64,000 nucleotides of DNA from Sipunculus nudus (lineage: Eukaryota > Annelida > Sipuncula > Golfingiida > Sipunculidae): contig CM049319.1 of assembly GCA_026874595.1 (NCBI GenBank), forward strand, positions 63,914,917 through 63,978,916. The letters run 5' to 3'. A program made the translations under genes and the position numbers. Below, piece by piece: positions 13,028 to 25,603 of this stretch (its first letter is position 1; each line of letters begins with the position of its first letter). The notes under the pieces were generated by a model. That model was not told the origin of the DNA, searched no databases, and saw nothing but the letters and a program-made list of their open reading frames with translations.

Positions 13028-13310
13028 AGGGTTCGCGTTCTTCCACGTTCCTGTGTGTATATGTATGTTTATGTGTTTATTCACAACATAACTTGCAAAA
13101 TCATGAACGAAATTTTATGAAATATTCAGGGAATATTGAGCTAATGTCAACGAAGAACCGATTTTGGTGATGATCCGGCTCAAGATCCGGATCCAAGAAC
13201 TTCATCTAAGTATAGTCATGAATCTACAGGGTCTTATGTACAAATGAACTTGGATATGCCGAATACGCGAATGGTGGAGGTTTGCGTTCATTAGAACGCA
13301 GATTACTAGT
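13028..13310 (-). repeat. Interspersed repeat family R1, copy 2
   Basis: Minus-oriented member. It carries TTCACAACATAACTTGCA, CATGAACGAAATTTTATGAAATATTCAGGGAATATT, GATCCGGATCC and, at the end, GAATGGTGG then GCGTTCATTAGAACGCAGATT. The last block matches the ends of the copies at 14214 and 49195 and fixes one boundary of the family. Confidence 0.7.
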
Positions 13311-14213
13311 TTATTTATTTATTTCACCATATATTATGTACATGATTTCGATATATAAAACATAAGCACTTGATATTTTCCTTCGACCAATATAAACAAG
13401 TTGACCTCTGTAAAGATGGTTATAGACATTGTGTTTATAGGTCAAAGCATTTCCTTTCTAGCTAACATGTAAGTCATCATGAAATGAACATCTGAACATG
13501 GTTTTGGAATTCAAAGGGCGTGTTCCCACCAATATTTTAAACATCATACCATATTTAAGTTTACTGTTGCACATTTTACCAGTTAATATATAATTATTAA
13601 TTACCTTGAGTCATTATCATTGTAGTTTTTATGACAACCTCAAAATTTAATTTACTTCTGTTGTTTGTGTGTATTTTAAAATTTTACAACTAATTGCGCC
13701 TTTCACCTCCTTCCAGGTTTCTAAGTTTTCTACTTAATCATTAATTCGATAAAATGGACATTAATTTTTATCTGACAGCTTCATTTTTTAATAATATTTG
13801 TGTTGGATAAGTGTTATGTTGTATTTTCGAGGGAAGTGTCTGTAATCTAACTTCTTTAGTACACTGTCTTTGCCAGCATCCAGGTGTACTGGTCTACCGG
13901 GATGGGTGGATATTTTCTTAGCCAAAAATACTCAATATGGAGTCTCCGGTTGTTTTCATTCTGCAAGGCTGATCGAATGGATTTTGTTTCGTTGACCACG
14001 AAAATAAATTGCCTCAGACTGTCTAACTCCTAAACCTGTTGATTGAAAATCAGTTTCTGTGTTCCTTTTTCTATAACATGGTATTGTAAGGTGAATGCTG
14101 ATGGATTATGCTTTCCAATCAAAGTGGTGAGTTGGTAAAATGCAATTCCTGCATTTATCTTCATTTTCAACTGATAAATACGTTTGCTTATCTAATCTTG
14201 CAACTAGAAATCT
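13311..14213. other. Intergenic or intronic DNA
   Basis: AT-rich unique sequence; nothing recognised. Confidence 0.5.
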
Positions 14214-14520
14214 ATATTCTAATGAATGCAAGCCTTCGCCATGTTTGCATCCAATTATTCATATTCACAGTTATATTTGTGCATAAGCGACTGTACATTT
14301 ATTTATATCCTACCGTGACGTTCTTGAATCCGGTTCATGTGCCTGATGCACAACAAAATCTAATTGATTTTTCCCTGTCCCATTCCTGAAATGCTCTAAA
14401 AATAGCCCGAGATTCGGTCCATGATTGCATGAGTTATGTTGTGAGCAAACACATGTACGCACACATAAATAGAAGAGGCAATAATTAAAGCTGATTGTTT
14501 GTATGGTCACCAACATGTTG
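14214..14520 (+). repeat. Interspersed repeat family R1, copy 3
   Basis: Plus-oriented copy that appears to be near full length. It begins around TTCTAATGAATGCAAGCC (the reverse complement of the terminal block of copy 2), then has GTGACGTTCTTGAATCCGG, CATGTGCCTGATGCACAAC and GTTATGTTGTGAGCAAACAC. The open frames on both strands here are incidental. Confidence 0.7.
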
Positions 14521-14570
14521 CCAGCCTGTATGCGTCCAGCGGGTTTCTTTTATTTCTGCGATTTGCAGAT

Positions 14571-15013
14571 TTACTGAGCCACCGGCTTCTGTGGCTCAGG
14601 GGTAGAGCACAGGTCTCAAAGCCGGGAGATCGTGAGTTCGAATATCAGTCAAAGCGGTGAGATTTTTTCACGGTCGGCCCCCACCCAGGGTGAGCCCTGC
14701 AGGCTTAATGGGAAGGCCGTGCCCAACGGCCGTGTTTCACTCACAAACGAGTGGGCCTTTAGGGGGTTCCTCGGTGATATGACCCAGCAATAGGGACGAT
14801 TACGCATCCAGGGCCCGCAGGTGCAGTAGTCACCGGGCCTGGTTGACGCCAGGATATAAAATGAGAGGAAGCGTGTGATACTGCCCTGTCACGTAATCCG
14901 AAGCCGGAACGGCTTTCTGCAGATGTACATATACGTAGTTAAGTTAGCATTTAAAAAATGGAGGCGGTTACCTCCACCAAAAAAAATTAAGAGAAAAAAA
15001 AATCACTGAGCTA
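14571..15013 (+). mobile_element. tRNA-derived SINE with target-site duplication
   Basis: The head (about 14582-14660) looks like a tRNA. TGGCTCAGGGG at 14592-14602 fits an RNA polymerase III A box, and GAGTTCGAATA at 14634-14644 fits a B box, with spacing normal for a tRNA promoter. A non-tRNA body of about 320 bp follows, including the hairpin GGAGG...CCTCC near 14960, and then an A-rich tail to 15002. TTACTGAGCCA (14571-14581) before the head and TCACTGAGCTA (15003-15013) after the tail match at 9 of 11 bases and look like the target duplication. The anticodon and T stems do not fold cleanly, so this is a SINE and not a working tRNA gene. It needs LINE-encoded enzymes to move. Confidence 0.8.
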
Positions 15014-15319
15014 GTGTAGCTTGGTTTGCCAAGTAAAATTTAATACAAGCATGGCAAAGTATCCAACAATAAAGGAGCCGTTATAAATTATATCCATTTT
15101 TTATTCCACTGTCATTTGAGATGCAACAAAATATGATCCCTCTTGTCAGTATAACGGACATGAACACGCAGAGTCAAAGGTTACCGATAGCGTCGCTAGT
15201 GAAGTGGGACCGGCCGTTATAGTCATAAAACTTTTTCTAGACGGGTATCGTGCTTCGATGCTAACCTTATATGCCTGCATAGCCTCTTTTTCTGATCTTG
15301 TAAAAAATTTGATTCTGTG
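15014..15319. other. Short unique spacer
   Basis: Nothing recognised between the SINE and the R1 copy. Confidence 0.5.
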
Positions 15320-15600
15320 GTTGTGTGGGTGTTTTTTTACAACATAACTCGCCTAGTCATGAACGGATCCTTCCAGGGCATTTCGGGAATGGACAAATAA
15401 AGATTCGATTGGATTCTGGTGTGGACCGGGTGAATGATCCGATTTAGGAAAGTCAGCAAGGAATAATAATAAAGGTATAATCACTTAGGCACGAACAAAC
15501 CTGGGAATATGGGCCGAATACGTGAACACAAACATGACAAACATTTTTTAGTATCGCGGACGCTTGCATTCCTTAGAGTGTAGATTTATAATTTTCTCAC
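15320..15600 (-). repeat. Interspersed repeat family R1, copy 4
   Basis: Minus-oriented copy: TTACAACATAACTCGCC, CATGAACGGATCC, GGGCATTTCGGGAATGG, GATTCTGGTGTGGACCGGG, GTCAGCAAGGAAT, AACCTGGGAATATGGGCCG and a final GCATTCCTTAGAGTGTAGATT. Block order is identical to copies 2 and 6. Confidence 0.7.
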
Positions 15601-16382
15601 AATAGTTTACTAATCGACAGGTAGTATAGTAACTCTAGCTTCAAGTGATGCAGCTAGACTGGCTAAATATTTTATTTCCATTTCCCTTTGTCATTATGGA
15701 CACCTAGGTAACTGATACAAATTTCCACGTTGTAGCGAAAGGGTAACTGAAAAATAAAAGCATTACATTGAATTCTTTTGTTGAGGTTAAAGCCCTACAG
15801 AACTTAAAACATGTAGCGTGTCAGATGAAAAAAAAAACAAATAAATCTAAATATGCTCTGGGTGTTCGCCCTGGTTTTGTTCGACGCTGTATGAACAATG
15901 ACGTGTTGCACACTCCCGCTGCGCCCACCCCATCCCTGGATTAAATGTCAGATATGAAATTATGGTAATTTGGTGTTAACTGATATATTATCACTTAAGG
16001 TTGCTTTGGAAAATACAATCGTTTTTCGAATGAATTTTCTATATGCTATCATGGCGGAGGGATAAAGGTCATTGCGCCGCTAAGAAGGGGTCCTGGGTAT
16101 TATTATCAGACAACAACCTCGGAAAGTGTGTTGGAAATTTGGTTGGTGGATCCAGTATCAAGGTTGAGGACCTTATGAATGTTAAAGGTTTTATAAATAA
16201 CCGAAGTACATTCACGAATGTCCCTACCAGACCCGCAGGCATTAAAATCATCCAACTACTGGTACAATACTAGGCAGCCTAGTGGGGCGCAGACCTTATT
16301 CTCGCAGTAACGACAGACCTGACCTGCAAGTGTTGGATCAGGGTGAGATGATCAGACCCCATTTGTTTGTACACTTCGTAAG
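15601..16382. other. Intergenic or intronic DNA
   Basis: Opposed open frames of 60-76 codons around 16043-16273 have no domain. Nothing supported. Confidence 0.5.
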
Positions 16383-16570
16383 CAGAGGCGGATCCAGGAT
16401 TAAGAAAAAGGAGGGGTGCAACCCAGGAGGACTAATGAAAAGGCCAATACAAAAGTCCCCATGTCCAGAAAAGAGGGGGGGGGGGTCCAGGTTGCAAAAT
16501 TTTGGTCTAAAACCCTTAATAAAGTTTGCTGCATCTATAAAAATGGGGGGTCGGGACCCCTGCCTGTAGT
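16383..16570 (+). mobile_element. CAGGGGCGGATCC-end miniature element, end-deleted copy
   Basis: Starts CAGAGGCGGATCCAGGATT and continues with GGGGTGCAACCCAGGAGGACTAATG, which resembles the copies at 28374 and 29886. It contains an 11-G run at 16475-16485. The right end reads GGGACCCCTGCCTGTAG, where the GGATCCGC part of the terminus seems to be missing. Confidence 0.65.
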
Positions 16571-19500
16571 TAGACTGTATGGGTACTAACGCCGCATTTT
16601 AATGGTGTTCATATTTAAAAATGGCGTAATTTTTCGGTGATATTAAAGATTGAGAAACGAAGGATTGCCAAATCATAGGGGACTAAAAGACAAGCTTGCC
16701 ACAAGTCCGGCCAAGACCCTCCGACCTTCGAAAACGGAAGTAATAAAATTATTTGTCAATCGGACCATAATCGGTAGATTTTTTTATGTTTCAAAGTTTC
16801 CAGTCAGTCAATTTTCAATACTTTAATTATTGAAAATGTTACATAATTAATAAGGGTAATGAACCAAAGTTCTCAGTACTAATTGTTTATTTTAAAATCA
16901 AAATAATTCTTGGCGATTATCACTGATTATTTTTGCTGTGTCACAAATGTCAAGGCATCTACAGTTTATTAGAAATTACTGTTGTTCTCTGATCATTATA
17001 CAGTTAAACATTCCCTTCAACGGCTATGTAAGCCACATAAGTGGTGTGATGACCCTGTCAAGTTTCCCCTTTTTTCCTCCTTTGTCCGTCCATACCGTAG
17101 TCATGATATTCATTTCATATTATTGTTCTCCAGAACTAACACGTCTGGACAGTTCTGCTGGGTTCTATAGATCCCCGGCGACAACATCCCGTCATTTCCA
17201 TTCCATCTGACTAGCGTCATTGCCATTTCACAGCTGCGTTTTTGTCCCGTTGACGTAAAAGAGTATATATTGATGTTAAAATGGCCCGGCATGCTTTATC
17301 AATAACTGCCCTGAAAATACCGAAAATCACATTATTTTCAGCATTTTTTCAAAGCCTCGCCCTTAGCATGTATTGTGTCACTCGCTCTTTATCAGAGCAA
17401 AGCGTCAGTAAACGTTTTAACAACACTGACCATTTGTGAGAAACATTCCAGTATAACCTACCACTTTGGTCATTCTTCCTACATGGTTCCTGAATTAATG
17501 ATCCCTTAAAAACATGTCATCTGCGTGTTAAGTGAAAACTAAGCCCGAATGAGGTGCAACAATTGACAGGTTTTTTTTGGGATATACGCTTCAACTTGTC
17601 CATTCACGTATTATTTTGGTAATAATTGGACAGCGATGTCAAAATGTAGCCATAGCAGTACAGTTGTTGACATGAACTCTGTCACGACTGCAAATAGGCC
17701 CTATCGGTCCACTTAGAATGGCTTTTCAGTTGTGCCTTCGCTTCTATTTTCTTTAACACTGACCTACATAATATCATGGTTAGTTATTCACTTACTCTTG
17801 GTGTGTTTTGAGTCGCTGTCACTCTATTTCTCTCGAAGAGTCATCTTTATTTCCCGGGAGTTATGTATTGAAAAATAAAGTGAAGTAATAATATATCTAT
17901 ACACAAAATACGACGTCAATGTGACATAAATTTATGATTGACAGTATTTGCTTCAGTCCAAACCGGGCTTCCTCTTGCAGCGGACAAAGTTCAAATAATC
18001 TGCTCAATTAATTATGTTTCTTGGCACTGCAAGGTGCAGGCAATCTAAGCCTGAGATGTTCATTTTTATGACAAAACATCTTGATCAATCATTTCGACCT
18101 TTTTCTTCGAATAAGATGAGTGGCGTCACCTACGTTTGTCTATTTCATCAGGCTCTGAAAGTCATTAAAAATAACTAATGCCTGTTATGTGAAACCTGCG
18201 ATCATTATAAGTCCACAATACTGCAATGAACCTCAGGTCCTTTCAAAGCCACTGCGGCAGAAAAAAATAAATATTGCTCTGTAACTGTAAATATAGTAAC
18301 TAATTCAACACGTGCACGGCACCCAAGGTGGCCCCCTTAACAGTGTGCCTATAGCTCTGCTGTGATCCACATGACGGGGTGTTAAAAGCCTCGTTTATCA
18401 TGTTGACCTGTAATTTCCGATCTGGCCACAGGTATAGTGTTGGAAGGCAGATCAGTCAGCCACGGTTCACTGACGATGTCAAGCCTGCGGTCACACTCCG
18501 GGGGTAATAAAAGAGCGGTTTAGTTAGGTGGACGACCACGTAAAATGAATTATTCAGATTTATAAGTGCATATTTATTTATTCTCCAGTGTTGAAATTGT
18601 TAAAAATAAACATGGCGGGGAAATTGAATAAATCTCGTACCTTTTTATGGGTATTATATATATACATAAATCAGAAACATAAGGTTTTCTTTTTTAGAGA
18701 GAGAAGAAGAAGAGAACAAAAAGAAGAGAGAGACACAGACAGAGAAATAGATAGATAGCCTCTATAAGATTAATTATACCATATAAGGAATCGACTTGAT
18801 ACAAGAGAATAACATGGGTCTGGAAATTAATTTCTGGAACCCATAAAATGAGCAAATCATTTGTATTTTCACCGGAAAACATAAATCTAGAAGAAAACCT
18901 AATGCATTTACGGAAGATGAAGTGAAACAGTGTTAATAAGATTACGATCTAAAATGGACACCACGCGTCGTGTCTAGGTAAAACCTCATCTAGATGGCGA
19001 ATATAAATGATAAATGTTGTGTTGTGAATTGGTTTTGATGTCTTGGATTATGGCCACTCAACTGATTAAAAAGAAATCCAGATGCAACAGCGCCTGTTGG
19101 GTCACTGTAATATGTCATCTCCACTGTGATAAAAAACAATATTCAACAAATTTATTTTGTACTTTATGGATAAGCTGGAATTAATAAAATTACTCGAGGA
19201 AATAGCTGGTTTCTTGTCGGTCGGCATTTGTTATCGGAAACTTGCAAACCTCTTTTTATGACATCCTTTATATCATGTACCAGAAGCCTATCAGCCGAGC
19301 AATTGCAGGGCCACCAGATCTGGGCTATTGTATGACTCCCGCTGGGCATTTAAATTAGTGTTGATGGAGTCTACGTCGACGGCCCTATGAGGCTCTTAGT
19401 AAGCGTTTAAATTAGATCTCAGAGCGCTAATACGCAATATGTAATTGGATATTGTATGGTTTTCTTAATAATTTGAGTGTTTAATGAACATGTTAGCGCC

Positions 19501-20056
19501 AATACACATTTTGAATCTAGACACTAGCGCAACCTGTAGGCGAAAGCGGGCATTAAGTATCCGGGTCATATGTATCCACGAGATTGATGGTATTCTTTTA
19601 TTTATTAGTTAAAAAAGAGTGGTTTTCTGTCACCTCTCGCCTTAATTTTGACCCTTACACCGTTATTTATATATTTTTTTCATCATTAGAAATTTACCGA
19701 TTTTTAACTGCATTTCTTTCTATAATATAATAAAAGAAAATAAATTTCGTCTTGTCATGATATGCTTTTCCCTATTAAGTAAAACAATTCTCCATTCATC
19801 ATGGTGTCCCGTGATAGTATGAATTTCTAATCGAACATTGATTAAAACAAAGTAAAAGAATCGTCTTCCGCCACTGATTTCCGAAAAGCACATGGGAGCC
19901 CAATCCGCGCTAGCGTTAGATGATTACAGTAAATTGACCAATCTTATCTTAAACGACCAGGTCCACGCCGGAAATCCTGTTTTTCATTTGATTTATCTTG
20001 ATAAAACATAAAATGCTGACTCATTATTGGACCGCAACGAAGCAGAAAAACGTAAC
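16571..20056. other. Long intergenic or intronic stretch
   Basis: No gene, repeat family or RNA recognised over about 3.5 kb. A purine-rich low-complexity patch (AGAGAG/GAAGAA words) lies at about 18695-18760, and a GC-richer non-coding patch at about 18310-18530. The stretch looks unique and may be part of a large intron or gene desert. Confidence 0.5.
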
Positions 20057-20070
20057 GCGCATGCGCATGC
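20057..20070. promoter_or_regulatory. NRF1-type palindrome
   Basis: GCGCATGCGCATGC contains the palindrome GCGCATGCGC, the core of the NRF1 site common in animal housekeeping promoters. TGGCGGAAAA, an E2F-like word, follows directly. The local base composition is much more CpG-rich than its surroundings. No coding exon was recognised downstream, so promoter activity is only a suggestion. Confidence 0.3.
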
Positions 20071-20458
20071 TGGCGGAAAATGCATGTGCAGGAAGGATAA
20101 AGGGCAACTTATGAATAAACATACTAGTTCCGTCTTTTCAACATATTTACATTAACCATCAATTAAAGTCATCTTTTCCTTTTTTCTTCTTCTTTGTCTA
20201 AGGTGGTGAAGGTGCAACAATCCCAGCCTTATAACAACAGCATTTATTTTCTATGCATTTCAATAATTTTTCTAGAACTTGTTTCCCATGAAAGGACAGT
20301 TTGGTCTAAAAAAGTTTTTAGCTCTAGGATTCAACGGAAGGAGACCTAAAAACCAAAAATTGTATAATAAATATAAAAATGCCTCAGAAAGGAAATACAT
20401 CTTAATCATTAAGTATGTCCTAGCCTCAGCTTCATCTGAATGTCTCGTGTTGAATTAG

Positions 20459-20474
20459 GACACACATACACACA

Positions 20475-20518
<44 letters not shown>

Positions 20519-20530
20519 ATGATATGATAT
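20459..20530. repeat. (CA)n-(TA)n compound microsatellite with GATAT tail
   Basis: CACACA-type repeat at 20459-20477, then uninterrupted alternating TA to 20515, then GATAT repeats to about 20530. Confidence 0.95.
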
Positions 20531-20616
20531 TTAGCCCAAGAAATATATATGTAATATTTCCATACAGGTCATAGGTTTGCATATTCCGAATTTGCACATT
20601 TTTATAATAAATAAAG

Positions 20617-20641
20617 CCCCCCCCCCCCACACACACACACA
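20617..20641. repeat. Poly-C run followed by (AC)n
   Basis: Twelve C at 20617-20628, then alternating AC to 20641. Confidence 0.95.
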
Positions 20642-22684
20642 TTCACACTTATGACAGCAAACTCCGCAAAGATTACTCTCCATACTCACTTGCTCTGAGC
20701 GATCTCAAAATAAACAATAGGATAGGGAAGCTTGGCTTACTTTAGCGTGCATTTTAGCTTCACGCGGCCATAAATTATAAAACAAAAATTTACGGAACAT
20801 GCGATGGAACACAGTGAAAATTCAAAATGAATAGTACAGTTGCACCGATATTCCTATATTAATTATGATAATAAAAAGCACCGTGTTCAGACTGATACCA
20901 TTATATTCCTTGTCACCAAATTTTTCGAGACATTCAAAAGCTGCTCCTACAAGCGCTTATAACTGGCTCAAACACATGTAGCACCACTTGGAATCATATG
21001 GCAACATACAAGATTTGTTCAGCGGGGGGGGGGGGGGGGGGGGGGGGGGGCTGATGCAAGGAATGTAATGTGTGAGGAATAAGATCGTTTTGATCAGTTG
21101 TATACCAATATATACAATTTATGCGTCTGTTCAGTCAAATATTATTTTTATTTCATCATATATTCCTATAGGGAATTACCACATGCGGGAGTATTACTAT
21201 TCTGCCATTTTACCATATATTTGCTGTTATTTTTTATATATATTTGCATTTCACAGAAAATTCTCGGAAAAACGGATGGACAGGGTCAGTGGAATGGTGT
21301 ATGGTTCCTCCAAACTGTTGCCGTATGTATTGATTATACAAATGTTTATTCATAGCGCAAGAAAAATAGGTTCAAGACAAGGTACACTACGACGGAAATA
21401 ATGAAACCAGACATCCCTAATAACGATAAAAGTGATAAAAAACGATAATCCAGTTATTTTTTTTAAATGTGGGATATCAACCTTATTTTCTTTTTCAGGA
21501 TATATTACATATAGCTCATTTTGTGGGATTTGCCAGGGTCCTGTGATTTATGAATTTGTTGCTTGCCATTGCTTAAATCAGGTTTCAGACAAAACAGCAT
21601 TGTTTCACAATCTTGAGCCATCGGTCCATATATCTTAATTAAGTTGAACACTCTTAGTCTAGCCATAAGGTTGCTGTACTTCAGCCTCGGCACTCACTCA
21701 CTCTTAATATAAGATATGTTATAACATTTTTAATCCCCTGCTGGATGCCATAGCCCGGCTGTAGAAAACTTTACACATCCATCCATTTACGCTCCTCACA
21801 CAGAAGTTATACTCCGCAGTCGTCCCAGACAACCTCTCGTGTAACCGCTGCTTTGGACAGCAGGGTGCGCCCAGAACACAGACTTGTAATCAGACCACTA
21901 AAACCGTGGCACTGCATTTTGAATCCCAAATTGTTAACATGGGATACCAGCTCTCGTATGTTTGATTACACCGGGCCATTAGCTCTCATTGATTCTTGGT
22001 CCTATGCCAGAACGGGTGTTATCAGAATTCTACTCGTGTTTCTCTTCAACTGGGCTTGTATGTCACTTGATAATATGAATCATCATTTAAACATTTTAGG
22101 CAGTATTTTGTTTGGGTTTTCATGATTACTCGCCATACGGGTCTGGCTAACGTAAAAAATGTCCCTATATATCGTATATTTCGGGTCGTAACATCCAAAG
22201 GCAAAACTTTGTACAATACGTACTGAAGTGCAGTTTGATTAATACGACTAATTATAAATCTATATGGTTATGTTTGGTCGAGAGCTCACGGATTTTACAA
22301 TGAAAAATAACAAAAAATTAGCTTAAATAGTCTCACAGGCTATAACAAATCTACCATTTGATACCACTGTTCCATTTTTACAACCAGACACACAAAACTG
22401 GCTTTAGGGTTCTATTTCTGTGCAATTTCTGTCAGACGTGACTGACTGCCACCTGAGCTGTATTCTCAAATTCTAAACAAATGTCATTTTATGACTGCAG
22501 GAATCGGATCTCAGTGTATTAATTCTTCGGGAATAAAACTTATTGTATATCTCATTTCCATGACTACTCTGAGGGCCCTGAACGTGAATATGGATAGCTA
22601 TGTTGGCACAATAGTAATGACTAGGTTTATTTAAGGATCGGAGTGTAATCATAGTTAAGACAACTTTTCTTTATAAACACACAG
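20642..22684. other. Intergenic or intronic DNA with a 27-G homopolymer
   Basis: An uninterrupted G27 tract lies at 21024-21050. The open frames at 21072-21401 and 21853-22125 are rich in hydrophobic residues but show no domain, and I do not call them. The rest is unrecognised. Confidence 0.5.
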
Positions 22685-23499
<815 letters not shown>

Positions 23500-23830
23500 G
23501 GTGATGTATAGCCACATGGGTCGTAAAGGGACAGTACACACTCATTGCACGTGGACATTTGGGCCATGTGATTCCAAGCAGGAAGCGTTAGGAATTAAGA
23601 CGTCCTCCAGGAGGTTTGGTTTGATCGGTCTAGACAGGTCAAACGACAATACAGGCCGCGGGACAGAAAACTTAATCACGCCCAGAACCTGTCGTCTGCT
23701 GCAAGCCAAATGTCTAAGAGCGCCATCAGACGGGATAACAGCGCCTGATGCGGCCTTCTGTGATGTTCCATCACATTCAGAGTGCCACATCTCACACCTG
23801 AGGTGTGAAGTAATTAGTCCAATCGTCTGC
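23500..23830. promoter_or_regulatory. GC-richer block with a T-box palindrome; candidate enhancer
   Basis: This block is clearly richer in G+C than its flanks. At 23792-23808 it holds TCACACCTGAGGTGTGA, two perfect T-box half-sites (TCACACCT and AGGTGTGA) facing each other with one base between them, followed at 23811 by TAATTA, a homeodomain core. Brachyury-type proteins bind a palindrome of these half-sites. A 145-codon open frame (23399-23836) covers the block but has no domain that I know and is opposed by another frame, so a non-coding reading seems more likely. Function is inferred. Confidence 0.35.
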
Positions 23831-24025
23831 TTGTAACAAGGGGGATCGTTAACCTCAACTCCAAAGATTTTTTTAATGTTTTCTTCAATCCAGTTTTTTT
23901 TCTATTTTTTCTTCCATTACATAAATGATCTTTACATAAAAACAGAAATATTCCGATAATATGAGATAAAAAAGACGTTTGCATAACCTTTTTTAATAAG
24001 TATTTTACGACTCTCCTGTTCACAG

Positions 24026-24298
24026 GGCAAAATCGTGGCAGTTTTTATACTATTATTTTATTGTCTAAACAGGTAATATTGCAAATATATTAATGCGCAA
24101 AAGATTATGGTAATTTTCTTTATCACTACATAATTTTTTTTTAGCTTTTCTGAGCATGAGATAAAAAGACAAGGCAAAATCGTGGCAGATTTAAGATTAT
24201 TTTATTGTCTATACCGATAATATGATGAAAATCTTTATGCGCAAAACACCATGGCATTATTATTTATAACCACATAAAATATTGTTTGAGCATTTTGT
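24026..24298 (+). repeat. Tandem duplication, 147-bp period
   Basis: GGCAAAATCGTGGCAG starts at 24026 and again at 24173. The two units share ATTATTTTATTGTCTA, an ATATTAATGCGCAAAA versus TCTTTATGCGCAAAA block, a TTATCACTACATAA versus TATAACCACATAA block and TGAGCAT. They have diverged by substitutions and small indels. A weaker third unit may precede them near 23935. Confidence 0.75.
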
Positions 24299-25550
24299 AT
24301 TTTCAATTTTCTACGGTGTATTTCCTTTTTTTTTTTTCGTATCTGGTTTTAATATTTTCATCACCTGCGTCAGTCATGTGCACCGAGCAAAATGTCTGCT
24401 GGCGTTATCAGACACGATACCTATGTCATATGCGGGGTTCTCAGAAGTTCCAACACAAGTGTTTTATGTGACAATGATGATACTAAAATTAGGTTTGTTT
24501 TCTAATATGCGAGTCTTCAGGTTTGATTTACTAGGGGGATTCGACAACCAGTAATTTGATATTAATGCAGATAAATTTTACTTATTGTAATTAGGATTTA
24601 ACTTTTCTATGTGAAAAATCAAAATGGCGACATGCATGTATATTTTGCATATTTTTAAACAGTATTAAAGAAGGCATATTAAGCGTGAGACATGATAAAA
24701 CCATATGTCCATAATAGACTCCATATGCAATTCATCGTTTGTGAACGCGACAAGCAAAATTTTCTTTTTAAGTGGGTGTTGCGCTAAGCAATTCTGACCT
24801 GTAAACGATACGTACTTACCCTCGCATCCCTCCGTCTCGGTCCGTCTTTCTATCTGTTTATCTATCTCTCTGTGTATCTGTCTGTATTTCGTTCCCGGAT
24901 TTAGACACAAAAACTTCAGCACAAGACAGATTTCTGCATACTCTCGGTCTTTCTCTAAGATGACCCGGATGCGGAATATCGATTCATGAATGAGAGGTAA
25001 TTAAAATATACTTCACTCTAAACTCCCTGGATGGCAGTAGAGCGAGGGTCTGTAGTCGATGACTGCTTTCTTAAGTGATTTCCTTCTAATTCTCACAGCG
25101 CTGTATAAATTAAGAAGTCAAAAAAATGTTACATCTGATACATAAAAAGAAGAAATCTCGAAGGACAGACATTTGGTGTGACGATACCTTTTCACATTAA
25201 ATTTTTATAATCATTTTGATAACCATCACGTGATTATTTCAATTATAATTAAATTCCATCCATAAAAATAGCACCCAGCAGCAACATTGCTTGTAACTTT
25301 GCTTTGTAAACACTTAACAGAAGCAGTAATACTGAATTTGTATTCTTTGATATTCTTTCAATGTACGAAAAATACAAGTCAAAATATTGTGTTATCAGCG
25401 TGGGGTCCTGCTCCTCTCACGTTTTAAAACCTGTAATTGGATCTTCGTTTAGCTCTGAAATAATATTACTTTAACAGGTCAAGATAAAAATGAAATATAG
25501 AAAGAAAAGCAGGTAGGGAGACAGGCAGTCATATTTATAGATAAATAACA
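24299..25550. other. Intergenic or intronic DNA
   Basis: Contains a degenerate TCTG/TCTA tetranucleotide patch at about 24840-24890. No gene recognised. Confidence 0.5.

Positions 25551-25553
<3 letters not shown>

Positions 25554-25599
<46 letters not shown>
25554..25599. repeat. (GA)n microsatellite
   Basis: Uninterrupted alternating GA/AG. The Ser-Leu frame on the minus strand is its translation only. Confidence 0.97.

Positions 25600-25603
<4 letters not shown>

Noticed and set aside
14585-14660. Functional tRNA gene
   Set aside because: A and B boxes are present, but the anticodon and T stems do not pair properly, and a SINE body with A-rich tail and target duplication follows.
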